Origin: Rotaria socialis
Lineage: Eukaryota > Rotifera > Eurotatoria > Philodinida > Philodinidae
Direction of reading: 5' to 3'
DNA length: 64,000 nucleotides
Assembly: GCA_905331475.1 (NCBI GenBank)
Contig: CAJNYU010000496.1
Span: 62,001-126,000 of the forward strand
The translations under genes were made by a program, and so were the position numbers. Below, piece after piece: positions 1-12,500 of the stretch (the stretch's first letter is position 1; each line of letters opens with the position of its first letter). A model generated the notes under the pieces. It was not told the origin of the DNA. It saw only the letters and a program-made list of their open reading frames with translations, and searched no databases.

Positions 1-110
1 AAAATGGTGCACCATTTCCCAGATCCAGTGACACCACTAATTTTTTATTTAAGCAACAATTAAATAAATATAGCTACTAACATTAATAATTTATTGAAAA
101 CAACAAATAT

Positions 111-117
111 TTTATTA
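111..117 (-). terminator. Poly(A) signal overlapping the stop codon
   Basis: On the minus strand the stop TAA runs directly into AATAAA, giving TAATAAA. This implies a very short 3' UTR for the PDZ gene. Confidence 0.5.
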
Positions 118-879
118 AGTTAAATTTCGATGAGCTACAATGAGTGTGATACGTTTATGATCTTGACAGATCCGTTGAATCAATTTAACACCCATCGCAT
201 GTGTTACCCATTGCAAATTAGCACTAGTATAATTTGTTTTGATCTCTAAAAGACGATCACCGACACGAAGTTGATTCCTTTTAATAGTTGATCCTAATAG
301 ACCATTTGGATCGATATAAGTTAAAAATAAACCAGAATCTTCATCATTTTCATCTAATCCACCAATAATATTGATGCCAAGCGATTGATTCAATACGTCA
401 GTCGGCAAGACTACATCAATATATTCGATATGTACAGGATTTAAACGTCGAATATGAAGTGAAAGAGGTTTTCCATGAGCTGAAGAGAATGCTTGAACAG
501 CTTTGTCATGAGTTGCATAAGTTAAATTGATGTTATTTATCGAAAGTATACGATCAAAAAAGCGAAGCTTAGTTCGACCATTATCCAACGATGATTTTGA
601 ACAATGATCAATTTGTGTAATTACAATTGCTCGACCATATTCACTATCAATACCGCCGCTGATGGTGAAACCATATCTATTCAAATTATCTTGCATTGGT
701 TTAATTTCAATAATTTCATCCTTCCAATCATTATCAATAGATTGATGATGATGTTCTTGTTGTTCTCCGTCAATCAATGAATAAGGTGGCGGTAATTCCG
801 TCACATGTAATACTTGTGTACCGTCTGAAAGCTGATTACGATTTATTACATGAAGGTAAGCACCAATATGTTGTTCCAT
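115..879 (-). CDS. Two-PDZ-domain protein, DLG-like, intronless
   Basis: A 254-residue open frame with two PDZ domains. PDZ1 covers about residues 56-145, with carboxylate-binding loop YGFTISGG. PDZ2 covers about 153-250, with loop SLGINIIGG. The wording of PDZ1, including the THDKAVQAF stretch, resembles the first PDZ of discs-large/PSD-95 scaffolds, but there is no third PDZ, SH3 or guanylate-kinase domain. PDZ domains bind C-terminal tails of membrane proteins, so a submembrane adaptor role is likely. The N-terminus has a PPPY motif (residues 30-33) that fits WW-domain binding. I chose the ATG at 879 because no splice acceptor AG lies just upstream of it and the frame opens there. The stop codon overlaps an AATAAA signal (TAATAAA). 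The partner proteins are unknown. Confidence 0.85.
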   Translation of the reverse strand: MEQHIGAYLHVINRNQLSDGTQVLHVTELPPPYSLIDGEQQEHHHQSIDNDWKDEIIEIKPMQDNLNRYGFTISGGIDSEYGRAIVITQIDHCSKSSLDNGRTKLRFFDRILSINNINLTYATHDKAVQAFSSAHGKPLSLHIRRLNPVHIEYIDVVLPTDVLNQSLGINIIGGLDENDEDSGLFLTYIDPNGLLGSTIKRNQLRVGDRLLEIKTNYTSANLQWVTHAMGVKLIQRICQDHKRITLIVAHRNLT

Positions 880-2579
880 ACCGTTATGTAGGTTTATATT
901 GTAATTAAAGAAAAAGAAAATGAATCAGAACGAAAAATAAGACAAATTTTATGCTGGCAAATATTTGTTGAAGCTTAACGAATTAGCCCACATGAGAGTG
1001 AATCATTGAATGACGCATTTACTAGATAGAAATTACATTTCGACAGCAAGTGATCCATGGACGTTTGTTTTTCGTTCTTTTTCTTTTATTTTGTTGACAT
1101 CTTATTTTATTTTAACATTCACTTTGATCAATGTGAAATTCATCCCACAAGAATTCAAAAACATAAGATGTGCTTAATCATATTGAGCTAATGTGCAAGA
1201 TCTCATGACATCAAAATCTCCCATGAACATTCTAGTATTGAATATAGATCTTAGATCGTGTATTATTGTTGATTTTCTTTTCATTTTAGCTGTTTACTAA
1301 TATACTTTATTACATAAAAAATTGAGATGAACCGAATTTTAATTCAATTTTATGGCTGATGAGCAATCATCAATGTTGATTATTATTATTCTCATAATAA
1401 TAATGTAATTTAGTATTAAATAAATTTTAAAGTAAAAGTATCTTATCTACATTTTTCCTGTAAAATAATCTTCTATTCGTCGACATCTATTATTTACTAT
1501 TGAAAGTTTTGTTTCATTATCAATTTTGTTATTCTCTCATAATAAGGGGCAGCAAGCTTTGTGAAGCCATATTTCCATAAATTAGATTCCACTATTTCAA
1601 GAACTTATGTAAACCAATAACACTAAATGGATGAAATTGCTCATAGTTTCCTAGAATATTTTTAATGGAATTATTTCCTTCATTTTGATTTTCACCTATC
1701 AATTTCAAAATCTAATCAAAAACTTATCATCAGTAGTATGTCACGTGGAGTTTTCAGTTTGTTTTTGAAAATGATACTAATGCAATACAATAACTTATAT
1801 TTCCATGAATGGTTGACAAAATAGATGCAAGAAAAATAGCTGTTTCTTTCAATACCAAATTCATTTTCTAATGTTTTCCGTTGCTAAATATATATTATAA
1901 CTTAGTTTTTCATATATGTCTTTTAAGCACGCATATTATTCATCTTGTAAGTGTAGTTAGTATTGATATTAAAATCATATTTCAATGATTTCCTATCTTT
2001 TATTTCCAATTTAATCTTCATCACCACGAGCGCGTTTACGAACAAAAAAAGAAAAACGAATCCTCTCTCTCTCTCTCACTCTCATCTCATATCGGTAATT
2101 GATGATTTCTCTTCGAATCTTTTATATATAAACATCAACATATCACTAGTAAACGTTAACTAGAAAATAATAATAAAGTAATAAAATGACAAGAAGAAAA
2201 ACATAAGAACAAAGCATAAAACTTCTGTACATTATTCCCCTCATCTCTTTTAACATTTTCATATTTGTAATACACGCACACGCACACACACATGAAGATG
2301 TGTCTAATTCTAAGTTGAGATATATTAAAAAAAATAATAATGTATAACAAATGGTGAAGAAAAAAACGCTCAAAGTAAGATATGAGATAGATAGATAGAG
2401 AGATGTTTGCGCCATCTCTTGTGATGTTTACGTAGAGAAAAGTAAACAAAAGAAGAAGAAAAAAACGAGAGAATGACACTTCACAACAAGATGAATGCAA
2501 GTATATACTGTAATAAAAAGACAAAAGAAAGTAGTGACTAGAGATGAGGAAGAAAAACAAACGGAAGATCGAGCAATAT
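880..2579. other. Intergenic, promoter side of the PDZ gene and 3' side of the sacsin-like gene
   Basis: Very AT-rich. It holds a short CT microsatellite near 2065-2085 and a CA/CG-alternating run near 2275-2292. Open frames here are low-complexity and read as UTR or spacer. I see no gene. Confidence 0.6.
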
Positions 2580-3570
2580 TCACGGATACATAATATCTTC
2601 AATTTTCTTCAGTAATTCTTTTGTATAATCAATGGCTTGTTCCGCTTGAGCTTTAAAAAATGAATTAAATTTTAATTAATTGAAAAACGAAGAATAATGA
2701 AAACGAAATGAACTTACAAACAGTAAATACTTCGGCTGGAATTTTTGCGAATCGTGCTGCATTAGGATATTGCATACGATTTGGATCGCCAATCCATTTA
2801 TATAGTTTGTAACCTATTTCTCGTACATCATTGTCGACACCAATTAATAAACCTGGAATATCAGCTGTCATATTTTTGCCCGTATCTTTGTAATAGTGAT
2901 AAGCTTTTAGGGCTTTTTCAGCTGCCTAAAATTTAACATATTCATAAAAAAAATTTTGCATTCACATAATAATAAAAAAAAATCGTTTTTCAATGATTAG
3001 AATGAAAAAATTTTCAAACGCAAAATTGATATGTGATACATAACTAATGAAAGGTTGTCCTCAGCTGTCAAATATTTGTGAAAATCAGTAGATGTACTTC
3101 AACTGTAGACATCAACATGTAGATCTTCTAACGTAAGCAATGATATTTACTCTGGTAACGATTATTTACTTTATTGTACTAATATCTTGACTAAACATAT
3201 TTTAATCAGAATTGAATTTATATTTTAAGTGAAATATTTCGACTTGATTATTATTCAAAATTTTTGAATGTATATTTGATTAAAAAGTGGTTGAACTGTT
3301 GAGAATTTTTTCTCATAATATCAGAAAAAGTCAAATGTTTCAATAAGATACTAACGAAAAATATCATTTTCACAAGCTATGTATACAAATAAGTAATTTC
3401 TTGAAAACTTACTCGATAACATTTATAACAAACCCAATCATATGCAACCTGACCAGTCGACGAGTGCATATCACTGTATGAACTTTCTAAATCATGTTGA
3501 GCCTGTTTGAGCCATCGATCAGCTTCAGATTGTTGATAATTACGTTTGCGACGTGAATTCGGACTTTCTT
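2580..3570 (-). CDS. SACS: Sacsin-like exons O, P and Q: C-terminal HEPN domain
   Basis: Exons O 3413-3570, P 2718-2925 and Q 2580-2650. Joined they read EADRWLKQAQHDLESS, then VAYDWVCYKCYR, AAEKALKAYHYYKD and ARFAKIPAEVFT, ending LLKKIEDIMYP and stop. This is the sacsin HEPN nucleotide-binding/dimerisation domain. The short exons are missed by simple reading-frame scans because O and Q have no ATG start of their own. Confidence 0.9.
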
Positions 3571-6500
3571 CTGTTGAAAAGAAAGAAACAAAAAAAAATG
3601 GTTAACATGCGTATTAATACTAATAAGTTTTATTAATAGTAATAATTAGATAAGAAGCATTCTACAATCAATATTCCCACGTTTACCCAAAGCAAAGAAC
3701 ACTCACCAAAAATAGGATCCGAGACTATTATGAAAACAAAAAAAAATAAAAATAAAAAAAGAGTAAAAACAGCTGTTCTGTGCGTGTGTAGACTACATGC
3801 AAATTTGCTACATAGATACTGATATAAACGAATAACTTACTTCCACCAGTTGTTGATGATGTTTGTGAATGACTTGCATTATTTGTGGTATTTGTACTAT
3901 TCGTTGTATTTTCTTCAGTTGGACTAAAAAATCCATGACGTCTTGGAAATCCATGTTGACGACGATATTGCCATTCTTCACGTGCTGTACGAAATGAAGA
4001 CGAACGATGTGGACTGAAACGACTTTTATTTGCGTTTGCATCATTAGGATCGGCATTATCTTTTGGTATATCTTGATAGCTACGTTTTGCATCATCAGTT
4101 GAATCTTTATTTAAATTATCAAAACTACCAAAACGATCATCACCTGTTGCCGATGATGTACTATGATGGTGCTGATCTGTTTTAGTCGCATTTGAAGTTT
4201 TATTCCAACTGAATCTTGGATCAGATGTAGAAAACGGTGAATGATGAAAATTATTAAATGTATTAAAAAACGATGTTAATGGATCATTTTCGAAATGATC
4301 TATTTGTTTACGTAAATGTTTAAAAACTTCAGCAGCATAACGTTCACGACCGGGATTTTTATCTGGATGCCATTTTAATAATAATTTTTTAACAGTTTTT
4401 TTACGTTCTTGTCCAGTTAATTGGTATGCTTGACGAACAGCATTATAGATTTCTGTTTTAGTTAATTCAAGTTCGGCTTTATCAATTTTATCTTGTTCAT
4501 TTGCTTGTGTTGATTCAGATTCTGATTGCGATTCAGATGCCGTATTACTTGATGAATCACTATCAGCAGATGTTTGGCCGTAGGTTTTAAAATTATTAAA
4601 ACCATTGGTCGAATTCGAATCATTAGTAAAATCTTCACCATTGGCGGATTTTTCTGAACGTTTGGAAGAGGAATAAGATTTTTCATCATTGAATTTATCT
4701 TTATCACCATTTTTGCCTATAGACGACACACGCACAGTGAAACAATATTTCAATTCTGTTTTTTTTAAAGGGAGGAGAGACCGAATGTTATTGTGCACGA
4801 GAAAATTTATCTTATCCAAGGGAATAGATAATATTTAATTTTTCAGTCACTCTAAATTCATTTTAGAGCTAAAAGTTTATACATCTGTTATTGACATCAT
4901 GAATTCATGAAGCTATCAGATGCTGACATGCTTCGTACACCTCGATATTCTCTATTGTCTGATGAGTATAGTTCAAAACAGTGAGTAATTAATTATGTCT
5001 TAGATATTTTTCTAATCCATTTCAAATTATGCGCAACTCTAAGATTTGTATGTATTTGACAAATGTAAGCCATTGCCGTGAAACTCACATGAATGACTTT
5101 GAAAAAAAAACTTATCATGAGTGTAAGTTTCAGACCGCGATATCGCAGGTTCACCTTCATTATATTCGAGAAAAGGCCAATAGCCATTGTATATGTTTCC
5201 ATAACAACCGAAGATAAAAGGCGCCAGGCTCCCTTCTCAAAATTTCTTAGTAACAGCAAAAATGTTGAACAAGATCAACAAAAAAGCTAAGATCTGTTGT
5301 AGTATATTCCAAAATTTCCTTTGAAGTTGAAATAACTGGAATCTGTGGTTAGTCTTTGAATGTTCTGAGTAAGACAGCTTCAAATTTTTGCGTAGATTAA
5401 CGATTATGTCAGAGATATCAAGAATAATCACTAGTGATATACATTTTTTCGCCATATAATCAACATAAAATATTTGAGTTGATCAAGTTATAACTTTTGA
5501 CTGTAGTCAATATGCATATTTTCTGAACTGATCGAAACATACGTTAGTGTATTGAGACTTGTCGTAGATAGACTTCATACGTACAATAGTAGTTCAATCG
5601 ATAGTTCGAATATGTCACAATGTTAAATTAAGAAAAACTGGAGTACGAAAAAAGGCGAACGCAGGGGAATTAATTAGAACGAAAATTAGAACGTCACTCG
5701 AAAAAATAGGAATAAACGAGAGAGACTGATAACTCAGAGGATATATCTGTAGTTTTTCACAGATTTTTTCACTACGCTTCTTTGGTATTAACATGAGGAT
5801 GATCCAAACATGTGAGTTCCACGTTTAAGCTCCAAAGTAGCTGTGCTGATCAACTTTGTTTTTAATCTCAGAAGATAGAAATAGAAATAGAAATAGAAAT
5901 AGAAATAGATTTTAATTCATTGATAAAATGAATGAATATTTTCTTCTGTAGGGGTTAATATCAATCAGTTAATCGACTAGAGATATTTCGATATTGTCAC
6001 GGGTTACTAACAAAATATATGATATCGACCGAATAACAGTAATTTTTTGTCGATAGCACATTTAAGAATAAGCAGAGGATAAGCAGAGGACAAATCAAGA
6101 TGTTAAAGCAGCGCACATTAATGCCATTCGGTCTCTTGGATCTATGTTTTTTATGTATGTTATTATTCTTACCCTGTGCAGTCGCTGATGCTTTAAATCC
6201 AGCACTTTCATCAACTGGATTCGTATGTACAGCGTCGAATATTCTTGACCAATGTTCAAGTACATAAAAATTTGATGCTTCTATTTTTTGTGTTTCATTA
6301 GCATCATTTATTTTACACAGAAATACATGTGATACTGATGAATCGGAATTCTTCGATGCATATTGATCTTTAATATCATTTTGTTCATTGGAATTTTCTT
6401 TAATTATTTTTTCAACTTCACAATAGATATATAAATCATTCATACGAAAAACACATAAATCTCCTGGTAAAACTTGATGTACATCTACATTAAATTGTTG

Positions 6501-9500
6501 TAATTGTTCAACATCATCACCATACACATTGCCCGGCGATGGTATATATTGTAATTTAAGTATGGATAAAATATTTTCTTCAGTTGCAACATTAACTAAA
6601 TTCAGAAGTTTTGACATTTGTCCGATTGTCGTTGCTAATAGTGCAGCCATAACAGAATTATCTAATTGTAATTCAGATAAGCCTAAACATGGACTTAAGG
6701 CGCGTGCTAAACATAATGTAAAATAAGGTTGTTCAGTATGTTTCATACTAATATATAAAACAATATTTTCTTCGCCTTCAGCAACTAAATAGACAGCTTT
6801 TTCATCGACGGATTGATCAACTTTTTGTTGAGTCTTTTTATAAATTAAATTTGTTTCAAGATATTCAACGCATGTTACTTTAACAAATGTTAATCGCTGA
6901 CGAATTAAATTTTCAACATCATCAATGGATATGATTTTTGGATTTTGTTGTCGTGCAACATGATTAGCAATAACACGTGCCATACAACGATGCAAGTGAC
7001 GTGATAATAATAATTGATTATATTTTCTTTCAAGATTAAATAGAAAACGTTGTCGATGAGATTCTTCATCTTCTGGAATTGTTATCGAAAATGATTCTTC
7101 ATATTTTTGACTGAATAATATTGGACGTTGACTAACAAATATTCTATCAATTATATCTTTTACATTTGTTGGTGTTGCTTTTTCTTTTGAATTCGATGAA
7201 GGTGTTGGATCTAATTTAAGTACACACTCATTTGGATTAAACATAAATTTATCATGAACTAATTTTGTCATATAGTCAAGTTTTGTTTTATCATCCATAA
7301 TTACGATGTCATTCGATTTAGCTAATTTAAAATCATTCGATACAAGATAAAGACCTAGAAATAATCAAATTAAGTTTAGTATATAATAGATAAACCAATC
7401 TCATCTAGTTTGTGACTGTTCGTTTGAATAGAACTATTGAATTTTCATCAAAAATCACATCTATGTTAGCCTTGGTGACAGATTTTGCCTGTCATTGTCG
7501 AGAAAATGAATCATTGACTTAGAGTATTTTGTATGAGGCATTCAGATTTTTTCAAATAAACTACTTTAGATTAAGATCTATAATAGTAGAGTTCTGTGTG
7601 GTATCGCTACTATGTTGCAGAAAGTTTATATTCCTGATAGACCTTGATGGAGGTCATAGAACTGAATATCAAATTGATTTCTGAGCAGTCCCAACAAATG
7701 ACTTGTTTCAGAAGTTGATCAATAATGAGTTTCAAACAAGAAATGTTAACACAAAGACAACTTTGATAGTAAAATTAAAGAACTGGTATAAGTAACTGTT
7801 CTATATTTCTGTTTAGTATATTGTTTTGGTATAGATCATTTCATTTCACGAAAAATTATTTTTTCTTCTTTATGAAATCTTTTACCAAGTGATATGTTCA
7901 ATATGATGAACAGGCAAATTTTACTAAAAGTTCAAATACAGTGAAATGTTGACAGAATGCTTTTCAGCATATTTTTCGCTTAAAGATTGTTAAGTGGAAC
8001 TCTTGAAGTTCTTTTGAAAAATCTATATATTTTTTTTAAGCAATATTGTTACTTTTCACATTGACACATTAAATCTCATCGGATAATGTAAGGCAAAGTA
8101 AATACTAACGAAAAACAAATTCGTACAAGGACAACTCTTTCAGGTGATTTTTACTAAAAGGCTTCTGCTTCTAAAATAATACTTTTATTTGTTTCTATAC
8201 CATTCGACAAACATAGACGGTGGCTTGAAGCGTGGGGCGAAATTGAAATGAAAACTATGCTCAGAGTTCCCACACGTGAATGTCTTATTATTTTTTATCT
8301 TGATATAGGTATGAATTGAGTCGAGAATAGTTTCACCCTCCACTTCTAGAAACAGTTCAATTTCTTCGGAGCAAAATTGGAATATGTTTTCATTGATCTA
8401 TGATTCCAACTTTCAATTAGTCTGCCTAGTGATAAACTTGCTTGAACTTAATTGTGATTGGTTCTCAGGGTGCATTTATTGATGTCTACCTATTGCCTGA
8501 CGAAGATGTATTTTTAATTCTAACTTAGTTCTAAAAAAAAAGATAACAATCATTCTAGTTTCTTACCAGGTAATTTCGTTTGTGAATTAACTGCCGTACT
8601 TGTTGCCAAATATTTAAAGAAACATTCCATAGCTTTTAATGATTTACATAATTCATTTGAATTTAAATAATCTTGATCGCAAACTTTCGATAATTTTCGT
8701 AATATATCACCATACAGCATCGGATGGGGTTCAGATTTTGTACCGATCTGTAGAAACAAGTCTTTATATTCATAAAAATCATTATCTAATGAAAAAATAA
8801 ATGGAGGAATTTCATCGGTGACAGATAAATTTAAACAAAAAAATTTCGCTTGTAAAAATTGACGACGTGTTCGAGAATATATAAATTCTCGGTCTTCTAA
8901 TTCTTTATAAATTTCTGTACGACGTTCAACTTTAATTTCATGTAGAAAATAATTATAGATTGGTTTTAATACTGGCATTAAAATATCATCAATAATATGT
9001 TGAGATATTTGTTTTGGTGAAGTATTAGTATCACTGCAAAAGAACAACAACAAATAGAATAACAAAACAGCAAAATAGATGCTTTTCACTCACTTGAATT
9101 TTTCATTTTTTAATGAAAATAGTTTTGCTAAATTTGCAAGGTTCTTTTGTACTAATGCACACGATGGTTTTTTATTTAATTTAAAAAATTCTAATGCATT
9201 TTGATCAACAGATTCTTGTTGATCATTTGAATCATTAAAATAATCAAGACGAATAAATTCCGGTAATAAATACGATGATGTCCAACATAATTTTGCATAT
9301 TTTAATAATTCACCATCACTTATTTTGATGCATGTAAAACGAAAAAAATCTTTTGGATCCGGTTCTGATGAATTTGTATATTGTTCATGTAATTGTAATA
9401 GCTCATCATTGTCTGAATGCATTTGATAGGGCTCAAGAAATTTATAATCTAATATTGAATTATCATAACGTGTCCAATTTGCTAACAAATGTTCATATAA

Positions 9501-12500
9501 ATATTTCGAACGTTTGCGAAGTTCATTTGTCCAACCGTCTTGTTTAACGCTCACTTGAATGGATTCCATTATTTGTTTACATTTGTCAGTTGAAATATAT
9601 GAACGGAGGCCACATTCTTTAAGAAATTTTAATAATGTTGGTGTATGAAATTGTTCGTCAGGAAAATGATGAACATCTAAGATTGAACGACTATTTTTCA
9701 TATTTGGATCATACAATTCATAGATTGCACATATCTCAGGTGGATCACGCTAAAATGAAAAGAAAACACTTGAGAATGAGGGAAAATTCGAGTTTTTTTC
9801 TATTCATTCTTTTACCGATGTTTTAGGGATTCCTGTTGGTGGTTTTTGCACGTGCTCGTTGTTATTTGTTGATGTTTGTGTAAATATTTCTAAGTGATCA
9901 TGCAGCTGTTTTCTACATTGTTCTTTTTCATGTGGGAATAATTTTTCATCGACATCTTCAATGAAATATTTCAATAGATTTGCTTGAGATTTAACATCTA
10001 ATTTACGAAAATATGGTAAACATAATTGTAAAAATACTTCCAAATCCGATAGAATATTAAATCGTATATGTGAAAATATTTTACTTAATGGCTCAATTTT
10101 CTTTTGCATTAATAGAACAGTTTTTTTCTCGTGAAATTGTTCAGTAAAAAAATTTCTTTTAAATGATCGACGAATAATATTTGACCATTCTTCATTTAAA
10201 ACATAAACATGTGCAAAATTTTCTAATGAACAGCATTGCTGAATTGGCATTTGCTGTTGTTGTTGTTGTTGTTGTTGTTTATCATCGGAAGATATTGTTC
10301 CCCAGAGTGGTTTATAAATTTTTAATTCACGAAGCTTTTGAAAATTACCTTGATAGCCATGTATTAAGAAATCATTAAAATATTTTAAAATAATAACAAT
10401 ATCATCATCCGATAAATTATTTGTTATTTGAGTATGTTTATTGAGTTCAAGTAAAAATTCCAAAACAATATTTGGATTTAATTCATCCATATTTTCAACT
10501 AATTGTGGATTTATATGTGGATCATCAAGGCGTGCTAAAATCGATTCTAATTTTTTATTACCAAAAATTTTTGGAAATACACGCGAAGGAGCATTTGCCG
10601 ACAAACTGGTTGTCGCCGTTTGAGATTCAGTTGATGGAGTTGGTACTGGCATTGGTGTACTTGCTGTTGTTGTACTTGTCGGAGATTTTCGCACTTTTAC
10701 ACCTGCTTTCAAACACACACGTCGATCGATTGATGGATGCACATAATGTTCGTCTTGTGATGATGACGATGGATTTGACACTAAAATAGCAAAAAGAAAA
10801 ATGTGCCAGTTACATCAACCGTATGAAATTTGATAGACACGTAAATATTTATAGGAAAAAAAATTATACACTCCAGATTTAATTTTTTCTTCCTTTACAA
10901 TTGTTATTAGATGGAACTTTGAAGAAAATTGTGTAGTTGCTTCTTTGCGATGGCGCCGTTGACATTCTATCGTGTCGAAGTTAGCAATAATAATACTGTT
11001 GCTTTCTGTACATTCGTAAATGCTACCACAACAACCAATAATTTTATCGATAGTCGGGAAGCTTACGAAGAAGACTGACAGAATAGAGAAAAGAAATACA
11101 CTCCTGCTTTGAAATGTAACAAGAAAAAATGAAGCTGATGATGCTGCCGTAGACAAGGTTATAGTAACAATAATGCAAATAAATGTTGCCTTTGTTTAGG
11201 TGTATTATTCATGCAGTCAAGTAGCTGTGAAATACGTTGTATGATTCATAAATAATGGATATTTTTCTATTTAATTGAATGGATTAATGCTCGTGAATCA
11301 TTTTAACGAAACGGTGACAAATATCTCGCATTGTCAATAGTCTGATTCATTCATGGGACGAAAGATTTAGACGACAAACAACGCAGAAGAGAAATAATGG
11401 ATTAAAGAAATCCAATATCAAATGACTGAAGGAAGCAAATATATAATGAAAAACTTACATATATGTTCTCGTTCGAATGGATAAAAGAATAATGTCGAAC
11501 CAGGATGAAGAACACAATCCACATTTGGTAAATGTAAAATAATATTTGAATTGAAAACATTGGAATATTGTTCAATTATTAAAGCATAAATATTTTGTAG
11601 TAACGTTAAATCATCTTTATCAATAGGTTTTGTTCCATATTTCTTTTTGATTTGTTCAATTATATTTAAAAGATCTTTACCATCAATTTGTATTTTAATT
11701 TGCAATAAATCAAGAAAAAAATTCTTGTAATATTTATGCAATGCAATTGGTAGTGGATAAAAATAGGGTTTTAAACTGTTTGATAGGGATGTGCGACTTG
11801 GTGTATGCCATAGTAATTGTGATAGTGATAAAAATAAGTATGTATCTGCTGATGATGTGTCATTCATAAAAATCAGACGACGTTGAGAGAAAAAATCTCG
11901 TATATCACGTATGCTTTGTTCTAGGAGGTTGGTTTTAATTGCTGTTGATGCTGCTGTTCGTTGCTCAGGTGATTTTAAATGCGGAAAACAGTAAGATTGA
12001 ATATAATCATAGATTGAATAACTCATGTCTAAAAAGAATTCGTATACATTTATACATGAAACAAATGAGTTTGTCGATCATATTCGAGGACAGATGGGAA
12101 AATATGCAAGGATATAGCGATAATCGATGACAGACAAATAAATATTCACATCTTGTTTTGATGTAGGAGGAATATTAAGCATGCATTATTGTGGCAAGGT
12201 TTTATAGAAATTGCTGAAACAAAATTGTAGAGGAAAAGATAGATATTGCAAACAAGACTAATTAGATCTAATAAATGTGGTTAGGCAATTTAGAATCTCT
12301 TTGAGAGTATAACAATAATTATTGTAAAAACAGTATGTGCAATTTTATTCACAGAAAGCTTGATATTGTTTAAGAATTTGCGAAAGATTTTCTCCTACCG
12401 ACAAGCTTTAGAAATCTAAGTTCAAAAACGTACAATGCAATTCATTTCCAGTTGTAATATTATGTCGAATTTAGACTTAATACCATAGTTCAAGATGCTA

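Noticed and set aside
10815-11156. 114-codon minus-strand frame in the I-J intron
   Set aside because: Lacks an ATG and a phase-1 donor; the flanking exons already join in phase.
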